Positions 55,270-63,672 are shown, numbered from the stretch's first letter. The stretch: DNA of 64,000 nt from Hungatella effluvii (GCF_003201875.1 NZ_QJKD01000001.1:683634-747633); one strand, 5' to 3'. Made by a program: numbers and translations. Notes: a model not told the origin generated them from the sequence alone.

Positions 55270-56493
55270 TCAGGAACGGTAATCCGCGTTTATTTTCACA
55301 TAGTCAAAGGTCAGGTCACAGCCCCACGCCGTAGCCGAACACGGTCCCATCTTGATATCGGCCGTGGCTGTCACTTCCGGTTCGGAGAGGATCTTTGTGG
55401 CCTCCTCCTCGCTGTAGGGAAGTGCCACTCCATTTTCAATAATCTGGAGTTTTCCCGCCGCGCTCTCGAAATATAAATCTACTGACTCCGGGTCGAACTG
55501 GGCTCCGGAGTAGCCCATGGCGCAGAGGATCCTGCCCCAGTTTGCATCATGGCCAAAGATAGCGGCCTTTGTCAGGCTGGAGGTGATAACCGATTTAGCC
55601 AGCGTCACCGCCTGTTCCTTCGTCTCCGCCCCCACAATTTTCACTTCGAACAGGGCCGTACATCCTTCTCCGTCGCCAGCCATCTTTTTGGCGAGCGTCT
55701 CATTGATGATGTTTAATGCCTTTACAAATGCCTCATAGTCTTCATTTTTCTCTGTAATCTCCGGATTCTCCGCCATTCCGTTGGCCAGCAGAAGCACGGT
55801 ATCGTTGGTGGAGGTATCTCCGTCAACGGAGATCATGTTGTACGTGTCCTTGATATCCTCACGGAGCGCTTCCGTCAGAAGCTCCTTCGATATGGCCAGA
55901 TCCGTGGTCACAAAGCTCAGCATGGTGCACATATTCGGGTGGATCATACCGGAACCTTTACACATACCGCCGATGGTCACCGTCTTTCCTCCCACCGAAA
56001 ACTCCACAGCCACCTCTTTATTCACCGTATCGGTGGTCATAATCGCCTTCGATGCGGCGGTTCCGCCCTCCAGGGTGTCGGAAAGCTTCGGAGCCATGGC
56101 TCTGATTCCAGCCGTAATACGATCCATGGGAAGCTGCATGCCGATCACACCGGTAGAAGCCACGAGAACTGCATTTTCCGGTATTTGTAAAGTCTCCGCG
56201 GCCGCCTTCGCCGTCTCCATACAGTACCCGTACCCTTCTGCTCCAGTACACGCATTGGCGATTCCTGCATTTACCACGATGGCCTGCGCATACGGAGAAC
56301 CGGCTACGACCTCCTGATCCCATTTTACAGGCGCCGCCTTTACGATGTTCGTCGTAAATGTTCCCGCCGCCTTACACGGCTTCTCACTGTATATCATTGC
56401 CATATCCATGCGGTCTTTATACTTGATTCCCGCAGCCGTCGATGCGGCCGAAAATCCCTTTGCAGCAGTTACGCCGCCGTCTATCTTCTTCAT
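55270..56493 (-). CDS. argJ: bifunctional glutamate N-acetyltransferase/ornithine acetyltransferase
   Basis: 407 residues, full length for ArgJ. It begins GGVTAAKGFSAASTAAGIK and contains the autocleavage region KGSGMIHPNMCTMLSFVTTDL, where the Thr after Cys is the expected nucleophile (most relatives read MATML; Cys replaces Ala here). EFSVGGKTVTIGG and FGHDANWGRILCAMGYSG are further family blocks. It recycles acetyl groups from acetylornithine to glutamate. A palindromic mobile element separates it from the upstream GNAT gene within the operon. Confidence 0.96.
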   Translation of the reverse strand: MKKIDGGVTAAKGFSAASTAAGIKYKDRMDMAMIYSEKPCKAAGTFTTNIVKAAPVKWDQEVVAGSPYAQAIVVNAGIANACTGAEGYGYCMETAKAAAETLQIPENAVLVASTGVIGMQLPMDRITAGIRAMAPKLSDTLEGGTAASKAIMTTDTVNKEVAVEFSVGGKTVTIGGMCKGSGMIHPNMCTMLSFVTTDLAISKELLTEALREDIKDTYNMISVDGDTSTNDTVLLLANGMAENPEITEKNEDYEAFVKALNIINETLAKKMAGDGEGCTALFEVKIVGAETKEQAVTLAKSVITSSLTKAAIFGHDANWGRILCAMGYSGAQFDPESVDLYFESAAGKLQIIENGVALPYSEEEATKILSEPEVTATADIKMGPCSATAWGCDLTFDYVKINADYRS

Positions 56494-56831
56494 CCCTTAA
56501 ATTCTCCTCTCCTTCATCTTATGGTTGCCATTCACGGCCCCGCCTGCCCTGCACTGTCCGGTCTGGCCCTGCCGGCTGACGCGGCCTTTCCGGTGACTTT
56601 GCAGGGGATTAGCAATTCTTAACGCGCAGAGTTTTTCGTTCAGGGGAAATCCCCACCTGTTTGAGCGCCAGCGAGTTTGGGGATTTCCCCTGGTTTTTAG
56701 AAAAATTCTGCACGTTTAGAAGTGCTTATCCCCGAAACCGGAACCGGAAAGGCCGCGTCAGCCGGCAGGGCCAGACCGGACAGTGCAGGGCAGGCGGGGC
56801 CGTGAATGGCAACGTCTCATGAGCACTCCTG
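56494..56831. other. 338-bp gap inside the arginine operon, filled by element C
   Basis: Element C takes 290 bp; removing it and one copy of the target site would leave a gap of about 40 bp between the GNAT stop and argJ, a normal operon spacing. The argJ RBS (GGAGAGGAG) lies at its left edge. Confidence 0.75.
56524..56813 (+). mobile_element. 290-bp palindromic MITE-like element, copy C
   Basis: Perfect 70-bp outer arms (56524-56593 and 56744-56813), ends GTTGCCATTCAC, very GC-rich. Flanks ATCTTATG (56516-56523) and GTCTCATG (56814-56821) match at 6 of 8, a decayed 8-bp duplication. The core is nearly identical to copy A (inner stem, loop, and the TTTTTAGAAAAATTCTGCACG block), whereas the arms differ from the other copies. 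Orientation as copy A. It lies 18 bp beyond the GNAT stop codon. Confidence 0.92.
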
Positions 56832-57278
56832 TTACTCAATGAATCTGGTAATATTTTCTTCATTCAATGTGAAATCATAGTAATTCAAGTCTTCCCGGAA
56901 CGTCCATCCGACTTTTCTCCAGAATTTGTTTCCGATTGTATTGGATTTAAATGCAATCAGGCTCACCTTGTTGATTCCTTCCGCCTTCAGCGCCTCCATG
57001 GCCGCCAGCGCCATCTGATGGCCGATTCCGTGTTTTCTGTATTTTTCAGCTACACAGACATGGTACATACAGCCTCTCCGCCCGTCATGGCCGCAGAGGA
57101 TCGCTCCAATCACCATTCCGCCATCTTCCGCCACCACGCTGGTAGATGGATTTCTCTTTAAAAACTTCTCCACGCCTTCTCTGGAGTCATCTAACGTCCT
57201 GATTCCAAAGCCTTTGATTTCAGACCATAAATGCCAGACCTGGTCGTAGTCGTCTATCGTCATTGTCCTGATTGTCAT
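56832..57278 (-). CDS. GNAT family N-acetyltransferase within the arginine operon
   Basis: 148 residues. Acetyl-CoA motif VCVAEKYRKHGIGHQMALAAMEALKAEG (about 72-99), then VSLIAFKSNTIGNKFWRKVGWTFREDLNYYDF, a standard GNAT fold. Its place between argC and argJ raises the possibility that it is an N-acetylglutamate synthase of the short type that primes the cycle run by ArgJ; sequence alone cannot show this. ATG 57278 is preceded by AAGGGAAGAG; the frame to 57329 has no RBS. Confidence 0.88.
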   Translation of the reverse strand: MTIRTMTIDDYDQVWHLWSEIKGFGIRTLDDSREGVEKFLKRNPSTSVVAEDGGMVIGAILCGHDGRRGCMYHVCVAEKYRKHGIGHQMALAAMEALKAEGINKVSLIAFKSNTIGNKFWRKVGWTFREDLNYYDFTLNEENITRFIE

Positions 57279-57332
57279 ACGCTCTTCCCTTACTCTTTCC
57301 TCCCATATTCGCAGCGAGTACTCCCACAACCG

Positions 57333-58373
57333 TTACGGAAACATGGGAACCAGCTTAAGCCCCTGATTCTCCGGAAGGCCAAACATGATGTTCATATTCT
57401 GAATCGCCTGTCCTGCGGCTCCCTTCACCAGATTATCCATGGCTCCCATCATGACCACGCGGTTTGTTCTCGGATCAATCTTGAAGTTCACATCCACAAA
57501 GTTGCTTCCTTCCACCCATTTCGTCTGAGGCGCCTCGTCGCGGCTGAGCACTCTCACGAAATACTCGTTCTCGTAATATTTATCGTAAATGGCCTTTACC
57601 TCTTCATATGTAACGCTCTTAAGCAGCGTCCCGTAAGCCGTCACGAGAATGCCCCGGTTCATGGGAACGAGATGCGGTGTAAAGCTGATGGTCACAGGCT
57701 TTCCTGCCGCAAGCGAAAGCTGTTCCTCGATCTCCGGCGTGTGGCGGTGAACGCCGACACCGTAGGCCTTAATGCTCTCATTAACCTCGCAGTACAGGTT
57801 ATCGACCTTGGCCCCGCGCCCCGCGCCGGAGGTTCCCGACTTTGCATCGATAATCACCGTATTCGGATCGATCAGTCCCTCCTTCACCAGCGGATAGACC
57901 GACAGGAAGGAGCAGGTGGGATAACAGCCCGGATTGGCAATCAGACGGGCGCCTTTGATCTTTTCCCTGTTGATTTCCGGAAGTCCGTATACCGCTTCCT
58001 GAATATATTCCGGTGTCTTATGTTCTATATTATACCATTTCTCATACACCGCCACATCCTTGATCCGGTAGTCGGCGCTTAAATCAATCACCTTAGCTTT
58101 TGATAATACCGCTTCATTCATGAGAGACGCACAGAATCCCTGGGGCGTGGCCGTGAAAATGACATCGGCCTGTTCTGCCAGCGCTTCCATATTATCATCC
58201 ATACACGCGTCATCTACAAACTGCACCATATTTTTAAATACCGACGCGTATTTCTGGTCCACATAGCTTTTGGATCCATACCATGTAATTTCCACATCGT
58301 CTCTCTGCAAAAGCAGCCTTGCAAGCTCACCGCCTGCGTATCCGGTTGCTCCCATGATTCCTGCTTTAATCAT
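57333..58373 (-). CDS. argC: N-acetyl-gamma-glutamyl-phosphate reductase
   Basis: 346 residues. N-terminal NADP loop GIMGATGYAGGELARLL; catalytic Cys in IANPGCYPTCSFLSVYPL; SGTSGAGRGAKVDNLY, HRHTPEIEEQLSL and FTPHLVPMNRGILVTAYGTL are ArgC signatures. It reduces acetylglutamyl phosphate to the semialdehyde. First gene of the arg operon, with GAGGAG before the ATG, and divergent from argG across a 450-bp control region. Confidence 0.97.
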   Translation of the reverse strand: MIKAGIMGATGYAGGELARLLLQRDDVEITWYGSKSYVDQKYASVFKNMVQFVDDACMDDNMEALAEQADVIFTATPQGFCASLMNEAVLSKAKVIDLSADYRIKDVAVYEKWYNIEHKTPEYIQEAVYGLPEINREKIKGARLIANPGCYPTCSFLSVYPLVKEGLIDPNTVIIDAKSGTSGAGRGAKVDNLYCEVNESIKAYGVGVHRHTPEIEEQLSLAAGKPVTISFTPHLVPMNRGILVTAYGTLLKSVTYEEVKAIYDKYYENEYFVRVLSRDEAPQTKWVEGSNFVDVNFKIDPRTNRVVMMGAMDNLVKGAAGQAIQNMNIMFGLPENQGLKLVPMFP

Positions 58374-58454
58374 AATTATTCTCCTCTTTTATCGGTATTA
58401 CCGTATTGATTTGCCGGCTTTCTATATTACCCTGCCCTGATTTGCCCTGCCTTG

Positions 58455-58483
58455 ATTATAGTAACTTTCCTCTCGAAATAAAA
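58455..58483 (-). promoter_or_regulatory. possible argC promoter
   Basis: Minus strand -10 TATAAT (58455-58460) with a weak -35 TTTTAT (58478-58483) at 17 bp, 81 bp before argC. Confidence 0.4.
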
Positions 58484-58577
58484 GTACCTTTTTCTGTTTT
58501 CTGCATTCTTTTTTATACAGCCTCACCCGATGATCTGTTTTCTCCGGTGATGATAGTTCATAATTATACATTGTAAA

Positions 58578-58590
58578 TGCATATTATGCA
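58578..58590. promoter_or_regulatory. dyad TGCATATTATGCA, candidate ArgR-type operator
   Basis: Perfect 6+1+6 palindrome 29 bp upstream of the argG -35. AT-rich centre and position fit an ArgR half-site arrangement only loosely. Confidence 0.35.
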
Positions 58591-58619
58591 AGTTTTTTTT
58601 GATATTTTTTATTTTATGC

Positions 58620-58648
58620 TTGCATTTTCCATAATAATGGTGTATATT
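58620..58648 (+). promoter_or_regulatory. argG promoter
   Basis: -35 TTGCAT (58620-58625), 17-bp spacer, -10 TATATT (58643-58648). Confidence 0.65.
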
Positions 58649-58722
58649 TATGAAAGTTCAGGAAGCCAGGAAACAGATCCGTAAGGCTTTCAGGAAATGT
58701 TCACGATCTATATTTGTCACTG

Positions 58723-58751
58723 CACTAAGCTCGAAAATACCTCGCTAAGTG
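58723..58751 (+). repeat. 29-bp repeat in the argG leader
   Basis: CACTAAGCTCG ... CCTCGCTAAGTG, near-identical to the 30-bp repeat at 11540-11569. GTCACTG (58716-58722) and CAGTGAC (58753-58759) extend it into a hairpin. A second CGCTAAGTGCTCATA sits directly before the argG RBS. Confidence 0.65.
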
Positions 58752-58823
58752 CCAGTGACATGTATCGCACGTAAGCGTCTACAAGACAGGCGCTAAGTGC
58801 TCATAACAAGGAGGAATCTTAAT

Positions 58824-60053
58824 ATGAAAGAGAAAGTTATTTTAGCCTATTCAGGCGGACTCGACACGACTGCTATTATTCCGTGGTTAAAGGAAAATTT
58901 TGATTATGAAGTTGTCTGCTGCTGCATCGACTGCGGTCAGGGCAACGAGCTGGAGGGCCTTGAGGAAAGAGCCAAATTATCCGGCGCTTCCAAATTATAC
59001 ATAGAAGATTTAGTTGATGATTTCTGCGACAACTACATCGTTCCATGCGTTCAGGCCAATTCCATATATGAGAATAAATATTTACTGGGCACCTCCATGG
59101 CTCGTCCGGCCATCGCCAAGAGGCTGGTTGAAATCGCCCGCAAGGAAGGCGCTACCGCCATCTGCCACGGCGCTACCGGAAAAGGAAACGACCAGATCCG
59201 TTTCGAACTGGGCATCAAGGCTCTGGCTCCTGATTTAAAGATTATCGCTCCATGGCGTATGACCGATGTATGGACCATGCAGTCCCGTGAAGACGAGATT
59301 GAATACTGCAGGCAGCACGGTATCGACCTTCCGTTCTCCGCAGACAACAGCTACAGCCGTGACAGGAACTTATGGCATATCAGCCATGAAGGTCTGGAAC
59401 TGGAAGACCCGGCCAATGAACCGAATTACGATCATTTACTGGTTCTCGGCGTTTCTCCCGAGAAGGCTCCGAATGAAGGCGAATACGTTACCATGACCTT
59501 TGAAAAAGGGGTACCGGTCAGCGTAAACGGCGAAGCAATGAAGGTTTCCGATATCATCCGGAAATTAAATGAACTGGGCGGCAAGCACGGCATCGGCATC
59601 GTTGATATCGTAGAAAACCGTGTAGTAGGCATGAAGTCCCGCGGCGTCTATGAGACTCCCGGCGGAACAATCCTGATGGAAGCTCATCAGCAGCTGGAAG
59701 AGCTGGTGTTAGACCGCGCCACCATGGAAGTCAAAAAAGACATGGGCAACAAATTTGCTCAGATCGTATATGAAGGAAAATGGTTCACTCCTCTCCGTGA
59801 GGCAGTGCAGGCTTTCGTGGAATCCACGCAGCAGTACGTAACCGGCGAAGTGAAATTCAAGCTTTACAAGGGCAACATTATTAAGGCCGGCACCACAAGC
59901 CCATACTCCTTATACAGTGAGTCTCTCGCGTCCTTTACTACCGGCGACTTATATGATCATCACGACGCCGACGGCTTCATCACCTTATTTGGCCTCCCAT
60001 TAAAGGTCCGTGCCATGAAGATGCAGGAGCTGGAGAAAAAGAACGGGAAATAA
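58824..60053 (+). CDS. argG: argininosuccinate synthase
   Basis: 409 residues, the usual length. The PP-loop ATP motif AYSGGLDTT is at residues 8-16; [36 protein letters not shown] and [17 protein letters not shown] are ArgG signatures. It joins citrulline and aspartate. The partner argH is not downstream. ATG 58824 follows AAGGAGG; the frame to 58797 is in the leader. Confidence 0.97.
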   Translation: MKEKVILAYSGGLDTTAIIPWLKENFDYEVVCCCIDCGQGNELEGLEERAKLSGASKLYIEDLVDDFCDNYIVPCVQANSIYENKYLLGTSMARPAIAKRLVEIARKEGATAICHGATGKGNDQIRFELGIKALAPDLKIIAPWRMTDVWTMQSREDEIEYCRQHGIDLPFSADNSYSRDRNLWHISHEGLELEDPANEPNYDHLLVLGVSPEKAPNEGEYVTMTFEKGVPVSVNGEAMKVSDIIRKLNELGGKHGIGIVDIVENRVVGMKSRGVYETPGGTILMEAHQQLEELVLDRATMEVKKDMGNKFAQIVYEGKWFTPLREAVQAFVESTQQYVTGEVKFKLYKGNIIKAGTTSPYSLYSESLASFTTGDLYDHHDADGFITLFGLPLKVRAMKMQELEKKNGK

Positions 60054-60108
60054 AACGGAATGGAAATATCAGTTTATTTCCCAAAAACAGCAGAATATTA
60101 ATACAGTC

Positions 60109-60142
60109 AAACGGAGCAGGCATCCATGTCTGCTCCGTTTTT
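60109..60142 (+). terminator. argG terminator
   Basis: 11-bp perfect stem AAACGGAGCAG (60109-60119) with 60130-60140 and a short T-run. Confidence 0.85.
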
Positions 60143-60175
60143 ATCCATTTATTTCCCGCACAGCGATCAAACTGC

Positions 60176-60727
60176 TTAAGGATTATAAAGAATCATATGC
60201 AAAACCGCTTTCTCAGTCCCTGTATTTCTGTATGAATGCGGATTGTCTGCCTGAAACCGTATGCTTTCTCCTTTTACGACCGAAAAAGTCTGCCCCTCCA
60301 CATAAATGGCAATCCTTCCTTCAAATACAGTAATAAACTCTGTTGTCCCCTTCAGATGCGGATCTGATTCCCAATAGCTGTCTTCATCCAGTTCCAGATA
60401 ATAAACTGCAAATCTGCGATTCTCATCATCCGGAAAAATGGAATAGTTTTTAACCTTTCCACTATCTTCCAAAAGAGGCTGTACTTCTGAAGTCCTGACT
60501 ATCTCATATGCACGTTCGGGGCGCACGGTAAGGGCGTCAAACGGAACCTTCATGCCATTTGAAATCTTCCATAATGTAGACAGCGTGGGATTACCTTCCT
60601 CCCGTTCAATCTGGGCAAGCATACTCTTGCTCACACCGCTCAGTTTAGAAAGTTCTTCCATACTAAGCTTATTCTCTTCACGAAGCCGTTTAATATTTTT
60701 AGCAACAATCGTGTTCATTGGGTCCAT
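60176..60727 (-). CDS. XRE-type regulator with C-terminal cupin
   Basis: 183 residues. HTH at about 8-65 (IKRLREENKLSMEELSKLSGVSKSMLAQIEREEGNPTLSTLWKI), cupin_2 at about 105-180 (GTTEFITVFEGRIAIYVEGQTFSVVKGESIRFQADNPHSYRN, with His163 and Glu residues available for metal or ligand). Such MerR-unrelated HTH-cupin proteins usually control a neighbouring amino-acid or amine gene; here the divergent gene is a LysE-type exporter. Good GGAGGAG before the ATG. Confidence 0.92.
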   Translation of the reverse strand: MDPMNTIVAKNIKRLREENKLSMEELSKLSGVSKSMLAQIEREEGNPTLSTLWKISNGMKVPFDALTVRPERAYEIVRTSEVQPLLEDSGKVKNYSIFPDDENRRFAVYYLELDEDSYWESDPHLKGTTEFITVFEGRIAIYVEGQTFSVVKGESIRFQADNPHSYRNTGTEKAVLHMILYNP

Positions 60728-60745
60728 AAAAACTCCTCCTTTCCA

Positions 60746-60774
60746 TTGACATTATATCGCACTTATTATATTAT
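60746..60774 (+). promoter_or_regulatory. strong lysE-like promoter overlapped by direct repeats
   Basis: Consensus -35 TTGACA (60746-60751), 17-bp spacer, -10 TATTAT (60769-60774). ATATCGCAC (60754-60762) lies in the spacer and ATATCGTAC (60776-60784) just after the -10, 22 bp apart, a plausible operator pair for the divergent HTH-cupin regulator. Confidence 0.7.
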
Positions 60775-60877
60775 TATATCGTACATGTGCAATATATTTT
60801 TCATCTTATATTATTATATAGTTCATTCCGCGATTTGTAAAGAGAAAATGAATGTTCAAAGAATAAGGAGGTTTCAT

Positions 60878-61459
60878 ATGTTCCGTTTATATGATTTTCT
60901 GATTTACTGTTTCATTACCGCTTATACGCCTGGGGCTAATAATCTATTGTCTATGAGCAACGCCGTACGGCTCGGTTTTCGAAGGAGCCTCCGTTTTAAT
61001 TTCGGCATCCTTGCAGGCTTCTCGGTCGTCATGGCTGTCTGTACCATTTTCAGTGCTGCGCTTTACTCCCTGCTGCCCAAAGTAAAGCTTGTCATGCAGA
61101 TTGCAGGAGGAGCCTATATGCTGTATCTTGCATGGAAGGTTTTTCGAAGTACTGCCGATTTAGATACCGACAGAAAAGACGAAACCGGTTTCTTCTCGGG
61201 CATGATCCTGCAGTTTGTCAATCCTAAAATATATATTTATGCAATTACCACGATGTCACTCTATATTCTTCCTGTCTTTCACTCAATAGGAGCACTGGCA
61301 GGATTCGCCGTACTGTTGTCGCTTATCGGTGCCTCCGGTTCCTTCGTATGGGCATTGTTCGGGGCTGTCTTCTGTAATTTTTTCTCCAGACATACAAAGG
61401 CTGTCAATCTGGTTATGGCGCTCTTACTTGTTTACTGTGCTGTTGCACTGTTTTTATAA
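60878..61459 (+). CDS. LysE family amino-acid exporter
   Basis: 193 residues, about six membrane segments. Begins FLIYCFITAYTPGANNLLSMSNAVRLGFRRSLRFNFGILAGF, the RhtB/LysE motif region, and has GGAYMLYLAWKVFRS and LQFVNPKIYIYAITT in the usual places. Exports an amino acid or analogue of unknown identity. ATG 60878 has AAGGAGG upstream; the longer frame starts in the promoter. Confidence 0.92.
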   Translation: MFRLYDFLIYCFITAYTPGANNLLSMSNAVRLGFRRSLRFNFGILAGFSVVMAVCTIFSAALYSLLPKVKLVMQIAGGAYMLYLAWKVFRSTADLDTDRKDETGFFSGMILQFVNPKIYIYAITTMSLYILPVFHSIGALAGFAVLLSLIGASGSFVWALFGAVFCNFFSRHTKAVNLVMALLLVYCAVALFL

Positions 61460-61467
61460 CGGATGAT

Positions 61468-62355
61468 CTATCGGCTCTCCAGTGCATGTTTAATCAGCTT
61501 CATCCACCTTTTCGTATAGTGGTATCCTTCCTCCATACAGCTTTCCATATATTCAAAGGTCAGAAGGCCGGCCCCCGTTTTTAGCTCTGGCTTCAGCAGA
61601 AAGATTTCTCCGCTGGACCTGCATTCCTTTAACTCTCTGCTCATAATAGAAAAAGAATGGGAGGCAATTTCCAGAATGGACGTATCATGGGGAGTCTTAT
61701 AGTCTGCGCCGATGTCCACTGCGAGCACCCGCTTCACACCGGCGGCCATCAGCAGGTCAACAGGAAGATTATTCGTAACTCCCCCGTCTACCATACAGTA
61801 ACCGTTTATTCTCCGGGGCTGAAAAACGGCAGGCACGGAAGCGCTGGCCATCATAATTTCACAGAGCTGTCCTTTTCTCTCCCATCTCACGTTCTCCTGG
61901 CGCCGGGCGGCATCGGTAATTCCGCCTTCCATCAGGTTCGTAAATGCAATGGTATCTCCGCTTTTCAAGTCTACGGCCGGGATCAGTACCTTGCGTGTTA
62001 ACTCTTCGATAGCGGCCCCCTCTGTCAGCTGACACAGAAAGTGCATCAGTCTGTTTCCCTTAAGCAGTCCTGTAAGCGATACCTCCTGTCCGGTAAAAAA
62101 CTGCGGTAAAAGTTTGATAATTCCGATAATGTCCGGATCAAGAAATCTCTTTCCGTGCCGTGACATCCACTGCACCACTTCCTTCATCATCCCAAGGTCC
62201 ACTCCCGCCCCATAGATTCCAGCCACAATTCCGCCTGCGCTGGTTCCGGCTGCGATGTCCGGCAGCAGTCCTTCCTCCTCCAGCGCCAGCAGGACTCCCA
62301 CATGGGCCGCCCCTCTGGTTCCCCCTCCGGCAAACGCTATCCCATAATCCGGCAT
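61468..62355 (-). CDS. patatin-like phospholipase family protein
   Basis: 295 residues, no signal peptide. Oxyanion GGGTRGAAHVG (10-20), nucleophile Ser39 in GTSAGG, catalytic Asp in MVDGGVTNNLP (about 195-205). The dyad is complete, so lipid acyl hydrolase activity is expected; relatives are RssA/YchK-like cytosolic proteins. It converges on the lysE-like gene with 8 bp between stops. Confidence 0.93.
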   Translation of the reverse strand: MPDYGIAFAGGGTRGAAHVGVLLALEEEGLLPDIAAGTSAGGIVAGIYGAGVDLGMMKEVVQWMSRHGKRFLDPDIIGIIKLLPQFFTGQEVSLTGLLKGNRLMHFLCQLTEGAAIEELTRKVLIPAVDLKSGDTIAFTNLMEGGITDAARRQENVRWERKGQLCEIMMASASVPAVFQPRRINGYCMVDGGVTNNLPVDLLMAAGVKRVLAVDIGADYKTPHDTSILEIASHSFSIMSRELKECRSSGEIFLLKPELKTGAGLLTFEYMESCMEEGYHYTKRWMKLIKHALESR

Positions 62356-62578
62356 GTCTTTTCCTCTTTGCTATCTGTCCAGGTTTTCAAGATAATGTAT
62401 GCGGGAATGGGATGTTTCATGAGTCAGGGTTCACCGCTTAGCTTTATGATTTCCTGAAGAATATCCTTGCAATTGTCCCCGTCCTCTGGTATTCTAATTC
62501 TATCAGCCATATTCTGGCATATCTATTCATCTTCCGTTTTCTTAAACGGTCTAATACCACATCTGAAGGAGAATCCCT

Positions 62579-63364
62579 ATGAACGAAGCTATGTTGAAAA
62601 CATGTATGGAGCAATGCAATTCTACGTCTGAAAATGTAGGCATTTTTGTCGACTTTGACAACATCTATTACAGTCTGAAGGAATACGGTGTCAATCCCGA
62701 AGCGCCTGAATACTGCGTCTTTTCGCTGATGGAGCGAATCTATTCCATTAACAAGATCAGAACCCTGCGGGCCTATGCCGATTATGACCAGGTAGGCGTA
62801 TCCTTAAAACATCTCCAGGAAATGCGGGTACAGATTAAGAACGTCTATGGCAATGGTCTGGAAGAAGAGTACCGGAAGAACGCCTCCGACATTGAACTTT
62901 CCGTGGATGCCCTTGAAATCTACTACCGTTCTCCCGAAATCGATACCTTCGTCTTCCTCACTTCCGACAGCGATATGATTCCCATCATGAGCCGCCTCAC
63001 TTATAAAGGAAAGCACATCCACCTATTCTGCATCGATGATCACACCTCCCATTATCAGGATATTTCCCGATTCTGCCATTTCAAATGCGATCTGCTTACC
63101 CTCTTTGAAATTGATCCCCAGCGAAAGAACCCGGAATTCTGGACAGACCGTGCTCTGACCGAGATTTCTGCCTGGTATTCCGTCAGAAAGAACAGCGACA
63201 TGATGCTGGGCGGTAAATGGCTGAACAGGCTTTTGTGTGAGAAACTTCAGATCTCATCCCGTGCCGCCAGCCGCATCATCACCTATTTAAAGGACAATAA
63301 TCTAATCCGTGAAACCTCCAATTCCGCAGGCCACACCGGCTTTTTTCCCGCTTCCTCCCTTTAA
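62579..63364 (+). CDS. NYN domain (PIN-like) ribonuclease family protein
   Basis: 261 residues. The NYN domain spans about 20-165: VGIFVDFDNIYYSL with the first acidic pair, ASDIELSVDALEI and FVFLTSDSDMIPIMSRL with further acidic metal-binding residues. The C-terminal 75 residues (WLNRLLCEKLQISSRAASRIITYLKDNNLI) resemble a winged-helix/LOTUS-like nucleic-acid-binding domain. RNA substrate unknown. GAAGGAG precedes the ATG. Palindromic element D starts 19 bp past the stop. Confidence 0.9.
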   Translation: MNEAMLKTCMEQCNSTSENVGIFVDFDNIYYSLKEYGVNPEAPEYCVFSLMERIYSINKIRTLRAYADYDQVGVSLKHLQEMRVQIKNVYGNGLEEEYRKNASDIELSVDALEIYYRSPEIDTFVFLTSDSDMIPIMSRLTYKGKHIHLFCIDDHTSHYQDISRFCHFKCDLLTLFEIDPQRKNPEFWTDRALTEISAWYSVRKNSDMMLGGKWLNRLLCEKLQISSRAASRIITYLKDNNLIRETSNSAGHTGFFPASSL

Positions 63365-63383
63365 GCGAACTTGTAAGTCAAAA

Positions 63384-63672
63384 GTAACAGTTCACTCCCC
63401 ATCAGGGGCACCGCAGTCCAGTTCGGCCGGGCAGGCGTCCTCAGCCTTTCCTGTGACTTTGCAGGGTATTAGAAGTTCTTAACGCGCAAAATTTTTCGTT
63501 CAGGTGAAATTCCCACTTGTCTGAGCGCAGCGAGTTTGGGAATTTTACCTGGTTTTTAGAAAAATTCTGCACGTTTAGAACTTCTTATGCCCGAAACTGG
63601 AACTGGAAAGGCTGAGGACGCCTGCCCGGCCGAACTGGACTGCGGTGCCCCTGGTGGGGAGTGAACTGTTAC
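63384..63672 (+). mobile_element. 289-bp palindromic MITE-like element, copy D
   Basis: Outer arms about 68 bp, paired except one G-T wobble, ends GTAACAGTTCAC. Exact 8-bp target duplication AGTCAAAA at 63376-63383 and 63673-63680. Arms and core are close to copy B; where D differs from B in an arm (for example CCAGTTC against CCGGTTC, and AGGCGTCC against AGGCTTCC), the opposite arm carries the complementary change. Same orientation as A and C. Confidence 0.93.

Larger units (their letters stand above)
58374..58823. promoter_or_regulatory. argC-argG divergent control region with long argG leader
   Basis: 450 bp without a gene. It contains a possible argC promoter on the minus strand, a symmetric dyad, a good argG promoter and a leader of roughly 170 bases with hairpins, one formed by a 29-bp repeat also found near the glycan operon. 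I saw no T-box (no specifier loop or TGGNACC core). Confidence 0.6.

Noticed and set aside
57231..58082. 283-codon ORF antisense to argC
   Set aside because: argC is unambiguous, and the antisense translation is His/Arg-rich without domains.
58650..58823. T-box or other amino-acid riboswitch in the argG leader
   Set aside because: No TGGNACC-type core or stem I pattern; only simple hairpins.
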